From assembly GCA_024276275.1 (NCBI GenBank), contig JAJRXM010000041.1, positions 1-48,585 of the forward strand: a stretch of 48,585 nt of DNA, read 5' to 3'. This document shows positions 18,014 through 27,422 of this stretch, in pieces. The translations under genes were made by a program, and so were the position numbers. How positions within the stretch are numbered: position 1 is the stretch's first letter; every line of letters starts with the position of its first letter. A model generated the notes under the pieces. The model searched no databases. It was not told where the DNA came from and was given only the letters and a program-made list of their open reading frames with translations. The stretch is from Candidatus Zixiibacteriota bacterium. Lineage in GTDB: Bacteria > Zixibacteria > MSB-5A5 > GN15 > FEB-12.

Positions 18014-21000
18014 ATGAAATCCAAATTTTTGGTAACCTTTCTGGCCTGTTTTCTTTTATCTTTTTCATTTGCATCAGGTCAGTCAATTTCTTTAGAATCT
18101 GTAGACGGATTAACTTCTTTAGGGAATTTACAATCTGAAGCAGTAATTACTTTTAATTTACGAGTTACAAATAGTGCTACCATTAACTCGGGTATCACAA
18201 ACGGGTTTTCTATTGCATCACCGGATGGTGCCACCTGGACAACTACTGTCGGGGATACACTTTTCCCTATGAAAACAATGTTTGACGGTGTTTTTGTTAT
18301 TAATACTTTTAGTATTGACGGTGCCGGTGCCGACACACTTGGTTTTGGAGGTGCAAAATTCTTTGGAACCGGGATGCCGGGTAACTTCGACGAAGTTGCT
18401 TACAGTATTACAATAGGTCCTATTCCACTTTCTGATGAAGGGAAAACAATTGTTTTAGATTCGTCTTATTATCCCCCTTCAGGTGTTTGGAAATGGTCAG
18501 GACCGCCTGAACAGTTTCCTTCATGGGATGGACCTCATGTTTTCCAAATCGGCGATGTAGCCGGTAATACTGCTCCGGTGTTAACAGCTATCGGTGCTCA
18601 GTCTGTTGATGAAGGACAACCTCTTGCAATCAATGTTTCAGCAACAGATGCTGACCCAACTGATGTACTGACATTGTCTACTTCAACCCTTCCGACAGGA
18701 GCAGGCTTTACAGATAACGGTGACGGTACCGGTCTCTTAACTTGGACTCCGGGATTTGACCAAGCCGGTTCTTATGATGTTACTTTTTCTGTTACCGATG
18801 GAACCGATTCTGATTCTGAACTTGTAGTTATTACCGTTAATAATACGAATCAAGCTCCTGTTTTGGCTGCCATTGGTGCAAAAGCAGTAGATGAAAATGT
18901 TAATTTGAATTTCACAGTAACAGCAACTGATGCTGACGGTACTACTCCTACATTATCGGCTACAGGATTACCTACAGGTGCAACATTTGTCAGCGGTACA
19001 TTTGACTGGACACCTGACTTTACTCAAGCAGGTTCTTATGATATAACTTTCTCTGCTACCGACGGTATTGATACTGATGAAGAAATTGTTACAATTACTG
19101 TAAATAATATAAACCGTAGCCCATTTATGAGCTCACTTGACGACTATGTTGTTGACGAAGGAGTTAGGCTGACTTTTCCTTTATTAGGTTCTGACCCTGA
19201 CGGAGATAGTATTACTTTCGGTTCAAATGAATTACCTCCAGGAGCAACTATTGTTATTAGTGTTGATTCAATATATTTTGAATGGACTCCTAATTTTAAC
19301 CAAGCCGGGTCTTACAATGTCCTTTTCTTTGTAACTGATGGTACCGACTCTGCTTTTACAACTGCACCTATAGATGTTAACGATATAAACCAAGCTCCTA
19401 TCTTAGCTACAATCGGTCCTAAAGCTGTTACTGCCGGAAGCGAATTAGTCTTCCCTGTTACTGCTACAGACCCTGACGGTACATTCCCTACGCTTGGTGC
19501 TACTCCATTACCGGGTATAGCTACCTTTGTAGATTCCGGAAATGGAAACGGTTACTTATTATGGCAAACTCTTGTAACAGATTCCGGTTCGTATGATGTT
19601 ACTTTCTCGGCATCTGACAATGAATTTACTGATGAAGTAATTGTTACTATTACTGTCGGTGAAGCTCCAAAAATGATTGTTGTATCTGATACTGCCTTCA
19701 GTTTTACATTTACTGACGGTGCCGCAGCAAGTGATACAGCTTTTGTAAACATTACTGAACTCAACGGTGCTGCTATTACTGTTGATGCAGCTGAGTCTTC
19801 ATCGTGGATGGACCTTTCAGGATTTGTACCGACTGTTGTACCGACAACTTTAAAGATTGCGGTCTCAACTGACGGTTCTTTACCGATAGGAACTTATCAG
19901 GACACAGTTGTTATAACTTCTGCCGAGGCTTCAAACAGTAGAACAATTTTTGTTACAATGGATATTACTGAACGTCCAAACACTCCTGCATATATATCTT
20001 CCCCGGCCGATTCTGTATTTTTCACTGATGAATGTACTCCTCTGAATATCAATTTTGTAACAGCCGATGATGAAAGTGACCCTGTTACAATTTCTATGAA
20101 CGGTTTAGTTGAAAATATGACTTTTGTTGACAACGGTGACGGCACCGGAGATTTCGACTTTATACCGAATTTTGCTCAAGCAGGTAACTATCCTCTTGAT
20201 GTAGTTTTATTCGACGGTAGAGATTCAGCCGTGTATCCTATCTCGGTAAACGTAAGCGAATGTGAACCTGGTACTGAAGGTGATACTGTTACTGTTGCTA
20301 CTGTCCCGGCAGTTCCTGGTGCCAGAGTTACTGTGAGTATAGATTATGCCAATCTTTGCGATTTATGGGATGCCAATATATCTCTCGGTTGGAGTTCCGA
20401 ATATATAACTCTTGACTCAGCATCTATTAACAATAGTGAATTTGCTCTCTGGAGTAACACTATTACAATTGACAATGATTCTAACTTTATGGAATTAGAT
20501 GCTCATTGGACAGAAGTTCCTCAAAGTCCAAACTCTGGCAATATGATGAATCTATATTTCTCATTAGAAGTTGGAACACCTGCCGGATTCTATCCGCTTG
20601 ATTTCTATATGGAACCGATGTACAACCGCGACTGCGGTAGTGGACAAGAACAAGTTCGTCCTTTCTTTATACCGGGCGGTATTGTAGTTGATACTTCCGG
20701 AAATTATGTCTGCGGGTATGTTGTTGACCCTGAAGGAAATGCTATACCGGGTGCTACTGTTGAACTATGGGATAACTTCCCGTCAGGTTCTGTACAGGAT
20801 TCTCAAGATGCAAGTGGTACAGGTGTCTTTGCTTTTGATAACTTTACTACTATTCCTTTTGATCTCTATGCTTATCAAGAAGGTTACTACCCTGGTCGTG
20901 TTGAAAATATCAATTTTGCTCAAAGCGGAATTATGATAGTTCTCACACCTATTACTGATATTGTTACTCCGACTAACAGATGGGTTGATTTCTTCTGCGG

Positions 21001-22459
21001 TGATAATTCATTTAGAGGATTCCCTCTTCCTGTCGGCTCTGTTGTAGAAGCATACGACCCAGACGGTATTAAGTGTGGTGAGTTTGTCGTACATACTGCC
21101 GGTGAATATGGATTCATGCATGTATATGGTGATGATGAATTCACAGCTACCGACGAAGGTGCTAATGTAGGTGACCCTATTCGATTCTATGTAAATGGAA
21201 TTGAAGCATTTTCAAGTAGCACTCCTATTTGGACAGAAGATAGAGCTGTTATTGAAGCTTGTCTGAACGTTGAAATTATCACAAGCACAAGATGTCTCTT
21301 AGTTGAAGGTTGGAACTTAGTCAGTTGGTCACTTGATACTCCTGATGATAATATTGTTAATTTCTTCTCAGAGATAGAAGAATGTATTGAAGTTGTGATG
21401 GGCTTTGAACAGGGTGCCTTAACTTACGACCCTACTTTGCCTCAGTTTTCTGATCTCCATACTGTTGATCATCTTTCTGCTTACTGGGTCAAAGTGAGCT
21501 GTAGTGTCGAACTAAGAATCGTAGGAAATATTTTCCCCGTGACTACACCAATCCCTGTTACTGCCGGATGGAACTTAGTCTCTTATCTTCCTGATACTCC
21601 ACTGGCAACAGAAGTTGCTTTAACAACTATCCATGATGATTTAATAGTTGCCTTAGGATACGAAAATGGTACCGGATTAACATATCTCCCAGGTCAAACA
21701 GAGTTTAATGATTTGACTTCAATGAGTTCCTGTTATGGATACTGGGTTAAAGTTAATAATAACGGTACTCTTATTTATCCTGACGGTGGCAGTGATTCTA
21801 TTTCCGCCGGTAAACAGAACTTTGCTCAACTAAGTTCTTCAGCCGGTAGAATTGACGCAACAACATCTTGGATGAATATTTACGCGTATGACTTAAAACT
21901 TGATAATGTTCAGGTTAAAGCCGGTGCTGAAATTAAAGCATTTAATTTAGATGATATTTTGGTCGGTTCTTATCTCATGAAGAAAAACGGTCAATTCGGA
22001 TTTATGCCGATTTATGGTGATGATAACCAAACTGATTATGTTGACGGTATGAAATCAGGCGATGATTTCTATCTCACAATAAACGGTGTAGAAACTTCTG
22101 AGCTATTCACCTGGACAACATCGGGTGATAAGTTAGAAATCAAAGGGTTAAGTGCTAAAACATTAAACGGCTCTTTACCTTCATCATTTGGGTTAAACCA
22201 AAACTATCCAAACCCGTTCAACCCGTCAACAATGATTAGTTTTGAAATGCCGGTTTCCGGTAAAGCCAAAATTGAGATATTTAACCTCCTCGGGCAGTCG
22301 ATAGCGACTCCATTTGACGATGTAGCTACTGCCGGACTGAATTCAGTCATGTGGGACGGTCGAAGCAATGACGGAAAAACTGTTGCTTCGGGTATTTATT
22401 TCTATCGCCTAACTGCCGATAACTATACAGATACAAAGAAAATGACTTTATTGAAATAA
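18014..22459 (+). CDS. Giant multidomain surface protein with type IX sorting domain
   Basis: About 1,480 residues from the ATG at 18014, which has GGGG nine bases upstream and begins a signal peptide (MKSKFLVTFLACFLLSFSFASG); the frame extends back to a TTG at 17957 that adds a charged tail. After an N-terminal beta domain come five ~95-residue cadherin/He_PIG-type Ig repeats (AIGAQSVDEG ... WTPGFDQAGSYDVTF pattern), with one BACON-like repeat between the fourth and fifth. A cohesin/dockerin-like beta domain and a carboxypeptidase-regulatory-like domain (GYVVDPEGNAIPGATVEL) follow. Then come a WVDFFCGD module, two 'GWNLVSW/Y' repeats, a second copy of the module and the type IX signal (NQNYPNPFNPST ... 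KKMTLLK). It is probably a surface adhesin or scaffold. It shares its module and signal with the next gene. Confidence 0.85.
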   Translation: MKSKFLVTFLACFLLSFSFASGQSISLESVDGLTSLGNLQSEAVITFNLRVTNSATINSGITNGFSIASPDGATWTTTVGDTLFPMKTMFDGVFVINTFSIDGAGADTLGFGGAKFFGTGMPGNFDEVAYSITIGPIPLSDEGKTIVLDSSYYPPSGVWKWSGPPEQFPSWDGPHVFQIGDVAGNTAPVLTAIGAQSVDEGQPLAINVSATDADPTDVLTLSTSTLPTGAGFTDNGDGTGLLTWTPGFDQAGSYDVTFSVTDGTDSDSELVVITVNNTNQAPVLAAIGAKAVDENVNLNFTVTATDADGTTPTLSATGLPTGATFVSGTFDWTPDFTQAGSYDITFSATDGIDTDEEIVTITVNNINRSPFMSSLDDYVVDEGVRLTFPLLGSDPDGDSITFGSNELPPGATIVISVDSIYFEWTPNFNQAGSYNVLFFVTDGTDSAFTTAPIDVNDINQAPILATIGPKAVTAGSELVFPVTATDPDGTFPTLGATPLPGIATFVDSGNGNGYLLWQTLVTDSGSYDVTFSASDNEFTDEVIVTITVGEAPKMIVVSDTAFSFTFTDGAAASDTAFVNITELNGAAITVDAAESSSWMDLSGFVPTVVPTTLKIAVSTDGSLPIGTYQDTVVITSAEASNSRTIFVTMDITERPNTPAYISSPADSVFFTDECTPLNINFVTADDESDPVTISMNGLVENMTFVDNGDGTGDFDFIPNFAQAGNYPLDVVLFDGRDSAVYPISVNVSECEPGTEGDTVTVATVPAVPGARVTVSIDYANLCDLWDANISLGWSSEYITLDSASINNSEFALWSNTITIDNDSNFMELDAHWTEVPQSPNSGNMMNLYFSLEVGTPAGFYPLDFYMEPMYNRDCGSGQEQVRPFFIPGGIVVDTSGNYVCGYVVDPEGNAIPGATVELWDNFPSGSVQDSQDASGTGVFAFDNFTTIPFDLYAYQEGYYPGRVENINFAQSGIMIVLTPITDIVTPTNRWVDFFCGDNSFRGFPLPVGSVVEAYDPDGIKCGEFVVHTAGEYGFMHVYGDDEFTATDEGANVGDPIRFYVNGIEAFSSSTPIWTEDRAVIEACLNVEIITSTRCLLVEGWNLVSWSLDTPDDNIVNFFSEIEECIEVVMGFEQGALTYDPTLPQFSDLHTVDHLSAYWVKVSCSVELRIVGNIFPVTTPIPVTAGWNLVSYLPDTPLATEVALTTIHDDLIVALGYENGTGLTYLPGQTEFNDLTSMSSCYGYWVKVNNNGTLIYPDGGSDSISAGKQNFAQLSSSAGRIDATTSWMNIYAYDLKLDNVQVKAGAEIKAFNLDDILVGSYLMKKNGQFGFMPIYGDDNQTDYVDGMKSGDDFYLTINGVETSELFTWTTSGDKLEIKGLSAKTLNGSLPSSFGLNQNYPNPFNPSTMISFEMPVSGKAKIEIFNLLGQSIATPFDDVATAGLNSVMWDGRSNDGKTVASGIYFYRLTADNYTDTKKMTLLK

Positions 22460-22482
22460 AGCGTTCTTAATATAAACGAAGT

Positions 22483-22508
22483 TTCCGACCGGATAATTCC
22501 GGTCGGAA
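22483..22508 (+). other. Perfect 10-bp hairpin between the two sorting-domain genes
   Basis: TTCCGACCGG, loop ATAATT, CCGGTCGGAA. It sits between the stop at 22459 and the ATG at 22525 and is not followed by a T-run, so it is more likely an mRNA-stability or partial-attenuation element than a full terminator. Confidence 0.55.
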
Positions 22509-22524
22509 TAATTAGGTGTAGAAA

Positions 22525-23559
22525 ATGAAGTTACTCAAAAAATTATTATTATGTTGTTCGATTTTAGCTCTGTTTACAAGTTCCCTATTTGCCAACCCTC
22601 AGGCCCCAGAATGGGTTGATTTTTATGGCAATGTTACAGTCAATGGTATTGCTGCTCCTATTGGTACTGTAGTGGAAGCGTATGACCCTGATGGAGTTAT
22701 GTGTGGAAGCTACACCGTATTATCTACTGGTATTTATGGATTTTTACATGCCAATCGTGATGATATTACAACAACAGGTATTGATGAAGGTGCTAACCCC
22801 GGTGACTCGATTACTCTCAAGGTAAATGGTATTGTTGCAACACCAACTGTTGTCTCAGGTGTTCTCACTTGGGGAGCAAACGGTGACCAAAATAATGTTG
22901 ATTTGGCTATTACTGGTCAGACAATTGCATTTACTGCGGTTACTCTTCCGACAGATACTCTTGCCGCTCCCGGTTGGGTTATCGAATTTGTCGTTGGAAT
23001 TCGTAATGATGGTAATGGAACCGATTATTACTATATTGAAGGAGGACGCGATACTTCTGCCTCTCCTGCCTGGGAACCGTTTCAACCACCTGGATATTCA
23101 TACGCAAATCCTGGAGATACAACCTCAATTATTTTGACCATCTCTCTACCGGTTTTTGGCGGTGGTCTTGATACCTCACTAGTCATTCCTTACACAGTCT
23201 TTTCAGTTATTGATACAACTGTTAGGTATACCGATTCTGTATTAATTTATAAATCAATTACAGATATAGGTGACGGAACTTTTGTAACTGTTCCTGATCG
23301 GTTTAATCTGTTCCAAAACTATCCAAACCCTTTTAATCCGACCACAAATATCTCGTTTGCAATAGCACATAGGTCATCAGTTAGAATAGAGATTATAAAT
23401 ATCAACGGTCAGTTAGTTGATATTAAAAACCTGGGTATACTTCCTGCCGGTTCTCATGATATAGAATATGATGCATCCAGATTATCTTCGGGTGTTTATT
23501 TCTATAGAATGACAACGGATAATGGCTCAATTAGCAAAAAAATGGTATTATTGAAATAA
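22525..23559 (+). CDS. Small secreted relative of the giant surface protein, type IX sorting domain
   Basis: 344 residues, with an AGGTG ribosome site and a signal peptide (MKLLKKLLLCCSILALFTSSLFA). Residues ~25-110 repeat the module of the upstream protein: WVDFYGNVTVNG ... VGTVVEAYDPDGVMCGSY ... GIYGFLHANRDD ... DEGANPGDSITLKVNG. The middle (AAPGWVIEFVVGIRNDGNGTDYYYIEG) is an Ig-like domain, and the end is a type IX signal (FQNYPNPFNPTTN ... KKMVLLK). The shared module implies that the two proteins arose by duplication or act together, perhaps as a structural pair at the cell surface. A terminator follows. Confidence 0.85.
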   Translation: MKLLKKLLLCCSILALFTSSLFANPQAPEWVDFYGNVTVNGIAAPIGTVVEAYDPDGVMCGSYTVLSTGIYGFLHANRDDITTTGIDEGANPGDSITLKVNGIVATPTVVSGVLTWGANGDQNNVDLAITGQTIAFTAVTLPTDTLAAPGWVIEFVVGIRNDGNGTDYYYIEGGRDTSASPAWEPFQPPGYSYANPGDTTSIILTISLPVFGGGLDTSLVIPYTVFSVIDTTVRYTDSVLIYKSITDIGDGTFVTVPDRFNLFQNYPNPFNPTTNISFAIAHRSSVRIEIININGQLVDIKNLGILPAGSHDIEYDASRLSSGVYFYRMTTDNGSISKKMVLLK

Positions 23560-23585
23560 TTTACTACCTAAGAGAAAAAAAATAC

Positions 23586-23614
23586 AACCCCGAGAAAATC
23601 GGGGTTTTTTTTTA
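23586..23614 (+). terminator. Intrinsic terminator after the sorting-domain pair
   Basis: AACCCCGA, loop GAAAA, TCGGGGTT, then a run of Ts on the plus strand, 26 bases after the stop. Confidence 0.92.
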
Positions 23615-23683
23615 TTGTCTTTGTGCCGATAATAATTGATATTACGATTAATAGGTAATTGATGTCAACACAAAAGGAATATT

Positions 23684-24670
23684 GTGCCGTTAGAGTTAAA
23701 AGTAATCGGAAAAACCGATAAAGGATTGGTCCGCAAGGGAAATGAAGACTATCTGCATATAGATAACAAAAATCTAATTTTTGCAGTCTGTGACGGTATG
23801 GGTGGACATCAGGCAGGTGAAGTTGCCTCTATGATGACTGCCGAAATGCTCAACGTAACATTTAATCAGTTTAATACTGCCTTACAAAATGACCAAAACT
23901 TATCTATCGGCAAAGCTGTTCCTATTAGCGGTGATATTTTAGTAAAATCAATCAGACTTGCTAATAGAGCAATTTATAACAGAGCTGAAGAAAATTCTGA
24001 ATTACACGGAATGGGTACTACCATAGTTGCATTGGCATTTGAAAGTGACCTTTTATCAATAGCCCATGTAGGCGATAGCCGTGCTTATAGAATAGAAGAT
24101 AAAAAACTTTTTCCTTTAACAACAGATCATTCGTGGGTTGCCGAAATTCAGAAGACACAAAATATTTCTGAAGAAGAGGCATCATCGGTAGTCGGAAAAA
24201 ATGTTATCACCAGAGCATTAGGTGTTCGCGATACTGTTGAAGTTGATTACAGTTTGATAAAAGTACATAAAGGCGATAAGTTTCTCCTTTGTTCTGATGG
24301 GCTTTGCGGATACGCCGATGATGATGAGATATTTGCCTCTGTTGAAACTGCTGACAATAACAACGAAAAAATTGTTGATAATCTTATACGAATGGCTAAT
24401 GACCGAGGCGGTGCCGACAATGTAACTATAATTGTTGTCGAAGTTGTTGATATTGCTGATAGCAATCTTCCGGAAGTAGAAGTATTTACTATTCCGCCGG
24501 AATCTGAAGAACTACTCGCTTCTGAAGATGCCTGGCTTGAGAGGATTAATGAGTTTACATATAATATTAATTCTGAAACTGCCCCTCCACAGAAAAAAAC
24601 AATTGTTCTTATCTTTGCCTTTTTTATAATAGCTGCTGCTGTTGTGATATATTTCGCCTCGATGAAATAG
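23684..24670 (+). CDS. PP2C-family serine/threonine phosphatase with C-terminal membrane anchor
   Basis: 328 residues from a GTG start with AAGGA at good spacing. PP2C metal and catalytic motifs are in order: RKGNEDY (~18-24), VCDGMGGHQAGEVAS (~35-49), GMGTTIVAL, HVGDSRAYR, TTDHSW, CSDGLCGYADDDE and GGADNVTIIVVEV. A membrane helix ends the protein (residues ~303-324, IVLIFAFFIIAAAVVIYF), placing the phosphatase domain in the cytoplasm if the helix is a C-tail anchor. Such enzymes reverse Hanks-type kinases; no kinase gene is in the window. Confidence 0.92.
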   Translation: MPLELKVIGKTDKGLVRKGNEDYLHIDNKNLIFAVCDGMGGHQAGEVASMMTAEMLNVTFNQFNTALQNDQNLSIGKAVPISGDILVKSIRLANRAIYNRAEENSELHGMGTTIVALAFESDLLSIAHVGDSRAYRIEDKKLFPLTTDHSWVAEIQKTQNISEEEASSVVGKNVITRALGVRDTVEVDYSLIKVHKGDKFLLCSDGLCGYADDDEIFASVETADNNNEKIVDNLIRMANDRGGADNVTIIVVEVVDIADSNLPEVEVFTIPPESEELLASEDAWLERINEFTYNINSETAPPQKKTIVLIFAFFIIAAAVVIYFASMK

Positions 24671-24740
24671 TAAATACTATAAAATAGCACCCCCTATGAA
24701 ATAGCTTGCTAATTAGAACTAAAATCTATTCTTTTTTATC

Positions 24741-26672
24741 ATGTTCAAATTTACGAATATCCGCACAAGAGATTATCTAGCCTTATTTTCATTTGCATTT
24801 ATTCTGCGACTTATTTTTTTATACCAATTCCAATCAGTTATAATGTTTGATAACCCGATAGTCGATATGTTGTATCACCATAATTGGGCTTTGGCTATTG
24901 CTAACGGAGAACAGTTTTATGCAGGACCTTTTTTCAGAGCTCCGCTCTACCCGATGTTTTTAGGTTTTGTCTATTGGTTCTTTGGGGAATCTCCTTGGGT
25001 TATCAGAGTTATACAGGTAGTTATCGGCTCTGTCAGTTGTGTGCTGCTTTATGAACTCGGACGAGAGCTTTTCAGTCGTAAAACCGGGATTTTAGCATCT
25101 GTAATCATGGGACTCTACGCTCCACTCATTTTTTTTGATGCACAATTATTGGTTCCAAACTTGGCAATATTTTTAAATTTAACGGCGTTAGTTTTTATTG
25201 TTAGAACACAAACAAAAAATGATTTAACATCTTATCTGTTATCGGGACTTTTTCTTGGTTTGTCTGCTATAACAAGACCGACAATCGGTCTGTTTGCTCT
25301 TTTACTGATTATCTTTTTGGTTTATATCAATAGACAAAAATTAAAAACTGAATTTAAAAAAATCTGTTTAATGATTCTGTGTATCTGCATTCCGATTCTT
25401 CCCATTACAGTTTATAACTATATCCAAAGTTCTGAAGTAACATTGATTGCTGCTTATGGGGGGATAAATTTCTATATCGGAAATTATGACGGTGCCGATG
25501 GTGTTTCGGCGGTTATACCGGGTGTTCGTCCCGATTGGCAAGGAGGCAAAGAAGATACTAAACAAATAGCGGAAAAAACGCTTGGTAGAACACTCACGGA
25601 AGCAGAGCAATCGGATTTTTGGTTTGATTCTGCTATGGATGATATTTACAAAGACCCGCTCAGATGGCTGGGGCTGCTTAGCGATAAGATGATGCTTTTG
25701 ATAAACGGGTTTGAACTCTCTAATAATTTTGATTTTTACTACTTCGCTCATCAGACAACTTTTATGAAATTACTCCTGCATCGTTCGTTTCTGTTTTTTC
25801 CGTTTGGTTTGTTATTCCCTATAGCATGTATAGGACTTTTGTTACTTCCAATATATGAGCCGAAACATAAAATCCTTCTGATTTATATTTTAGCAACGGC
25901 CTTTTCGATAATTCTGTTTTTAGTAACTGCACGATATAGGTTGTATTTGGTTCCACCTCTTATTTTGTTTGCCTCGTATGCAATTATGTATATTAAAGAA
26001 AATTGGAAAGTTATATCAAAACAGAAGATAATTATAAGTGGTAGTTTATTTCTGCTGTTGCTTGCTGTCTGTAATTATGATTTTTATAGCTATTCAAAAA
26101 CAACCGATGCCCACGGGTTGCATACTACGGCGACAATTTATAATCAAAAAGGTAATATGTATAAAGCATCGGAATATTATCAAAAAGCACTTGATGCCGA
26201 CCCGAACCAAGCAGAAACACTCAACGACTATGCTCTTCTGCTTGCATCACAGCAAAAATATAAAAAAGCAGTCAAACTTTTGAACCGTGGTGTCATGTTA
26301 CCCAACAGTAATTTTATGATGGGTTACAATCTTGGATATATTTATTTGCAGATGGATAAACCTGCAAAAGCCAAAGTTTTGTTTCAAAATGTCATAGCTA
26401 AAAACCCGAAATATTTATATGCCTATAATAATCTTGGACTTTCGTATATGTGGCTCGGTCAGCTAGATTCAGCATTAATTATATATCAGAATTTGATAAA
26501 ACAAGACTCGCAATTTTCTGACAGTTATTATAATGTCGGTCTGATTTGGCTTGATAAATCTGTTGCTGATTCGGCCGAATATTATTTGCAGGAATATCTT
26601 CGACATAATCCTGTAAGCCTAAATCAGATAGAAACTTCCGGGCATCTGTTGGATTCACTGAGACAAAGGTAA
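24741..26672 (+). CDS. GT39-type membrane glycosyltransferase with C-terminal TPR repeats
   Basis: 643 residues. The first ~450 contain about ten membrane segments typical of dolichyl-phosphate-mannose/ArnT-type transferases, with an early acidic loop (DNPIVDMLYHHNWALAIANGE, FFRAPLYPMFLGFVYW) resembling their catalytic Asp loop. The last ~190 residues are tetratricopeptide repeats (NQKGNMYKASEYYQKALDADPNQAETLNDYALLL, YNLGYIYLQMDKPAKA, YNNLGLSYMWLGQLDSAL). It may glycosylate exported proteins or lipids, with the TPR part binding a partner. No ribosome site is obvious before the ATG. The substrate is unknown. Confidence 0.82.
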   Translation: MFKFTNIRTRDYLALFSFAFILRLIFLYQFQSVIMFDNPIVDMLYHHNWALAIANGEQFYAGPFFRAPLYPMFLGFVYWFFGESPWVIRVIQVVIGSVSCVLLYELGRELFSRKTGILASVIMGLYAPLIFFDAQLLVPNLAIFLNLTALVFIVRTQTKNDLTSYLLSGLFLGLSAITRPTIGLFALLLIIFLVYINRQKLKTEFKKICLMILCICIPILPITVYNYIQSSEVTLIAAYGGINFYIGNYDGADGVSAVIPGVRPDWQGGKEDTKQIAEKTLGRTLTEAEQSDFWFDSAMDDIYKDPLRWLGLLSDKMMLLINGFELSNNFDFYYFAHQTTFMKLLLHRSFLFFPFGLLFPIACIGLLLLPIYEPKHKILLIYILATAFSIILFLVTARYRLYLVPPLILFASYAIMYIKENWKVISKQKIIISGSLFLLLLAVCNYDFYSYSKTTDAHGLHTTATIYNQKGNMYKASEYYQKALDADPNQAETLNDYALLLASQQKYKKAVKLLNRGVMLPNSNFMMGYNLGYIYLQMDKPAKAKVLFQNVIAKNPKYLYAYNNLGLSYMWLGQLDSALIIYQNLIKQDSQFSDSYYNVGLIWLDKSVADSAEYYLQEYLRHNPVSLNQIETSGHLLDSLRQR

Positions 26673-26687
26673 GGCAGTAAATTTCGC

Positions 26688-26717
26688 TTGACATTTTTTG
26701 TCATACTTTCCTTATTA
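26688..26717 (+). promoter_or_regulatory. Candidate promoter of tRNA-Arg
   Basis: TTGACA, an 18-base spacer and TTATTA (or 17 bases and CTTATT), ending 11 bases before the tRNA. Confidence 0.55.
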
Positions 26718-26728
26718 GAAAACTCAAT

Positions 26729-26802
26729 GCGCCCGTAGATCAATTGGATAGATCGTCTGACTACGGATTAGAAGGTTGGGGGTTCGACTCCTCCCGGGCG
26801 TA
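26729..26802 (+). tRNA. trnR: tRNA-Arg, anticodon ACG
   Basis: Cloverleaf by eye: acceptor GCGCCCG/CGGGCGT (first pair G-U); D-arm GATC...GATC; anticodon stem TCTGA/TTAGA with loop CTACGGA, so the anticodon is ACG (wobble-edited to ICG, reading CGU/CGC/CGA); T-arm GGGGG-TTCGACT-CCTCC. The discriminator is A and CCA is not encoded. A T-run follows directly as terminator. Confidence 0.95.
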
Positions 26803-26903
26803 TTTTTTTATAACTCTTTATTCAAAATATCTCAACAGATGATTTTACTATTGAATAACTCAGCAATTGTCAAAGTATATATAATAAAACAAAGGAAATA
26901 GAT

Positions 26904-27290
26904 ATGTATGGAGCAGATGCTGCAATAGCCGCTAAAAGGAGACAAAAGCAAAGAGAAAAAGAGGAAGAGCAAATGACTAAATACAGCACCGAAGATTTAG
27001 AAGGTTGGGAATTTAAAATAGTGCGGTCGACCATGGGAGCTTTTAAAGATTTAGAAAAAGTACAGGCACTTTGTACTGAGGAAGCAAAATCCGGTTGGGA
27101 AATGATAGAAAAATTTGATAACGGACGGATACGGTTTAAACGCAAAGTGCAAATGCGTTCTCAGGATTCATTATCGGTAATAGACCCATATCGAACATCA
27201 TTTGGGTTAGGCGAAGGTCAGTTAGCCTCGATTGTTATCGGAGTTGTGTTGCTTCTTGTCGGTTTGGTATTTATATTTTCAAAGCTCTAA
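26904..27290 (+). CDS. Small conserved membrane protein of unknown function
   Basis: 128 residues with AAGGA seven bases before the ATG. The N-terminus is a very basic, glutamate-rich helix (AAKRRQKQREKEEEQ), the middle a compact soluble domain (WEFKIVRSTMGAFKDLEKVQ ... GWEMIEKFDNGRIRFKR) resembling DUF4177-like 'WE-x-K' folds, and the end one membrane helix (LASIVIGVVLLLVGLVFIF). No catalytic motif is seen. It stands alone between a tRNA and the efflux operon. Confidence 0.7.
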   Translation: MYGADAAIAAKRRQKQREKEEEQMTKYSTEDLEGWEFKIVRSTMGAFKDLEKVQALCTEEAKSGWEMIEKFDNGRIRFKRKVQMRSQDSLSVIDPYRTSFGLGEGQLASIVIGVVLLLVGLVFIFSKL

Positions 27291-27320
27291 CAGTGTATAA
27301 GAACTCATCTCAAGAAACTT

Positions 27321-27344
27321 AGATTGGACAGGAATGTCCAACCT
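27321..27344. repeat. REP-like hairpin
   Basis: AGATTGGACA-GGAA-TGTCCAACCT folds into a 10-position stem with one mismatch and a GGAA loop. Palindromes of this kind (GGACATTCCTGTCC) are scattered between genes in this group of bacteria. It lies between convergent genes beside a terminator. Confidence 0.45.
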
Positions 27345-27360
27345 ACCGAGTATTAAAAAA

Positions 27361-27383
27361 GTCAGGTCTCGGGGAGACCTGAC
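27361..27383 (-). terminator. Intrinsic terminator of the efflux operon
   Basis: GTCAGGTCTC-ggg-GAGACCTGAC is a perfect 10-bp stem; on the minus strand it is followed by six Ts. It is 40 bases after the RND stop and also lies downstream of the plus-strand small membrane gene. Confidence 0.9.
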
Positions 27384-27422
27384 TTACATTTCTGGACTAC
27401 TTCTTTTTAAATCATAATCTGT

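Noticed and set aside
18560-20260. DNA-level tandem repeat or CRISPR-like periodicity
   Set aside because: The periodicity is ~95 codons and comes from Ig-type protein repeats that have diverged at DNA level; there are no short identical repeats with spacers anywhere in the window.
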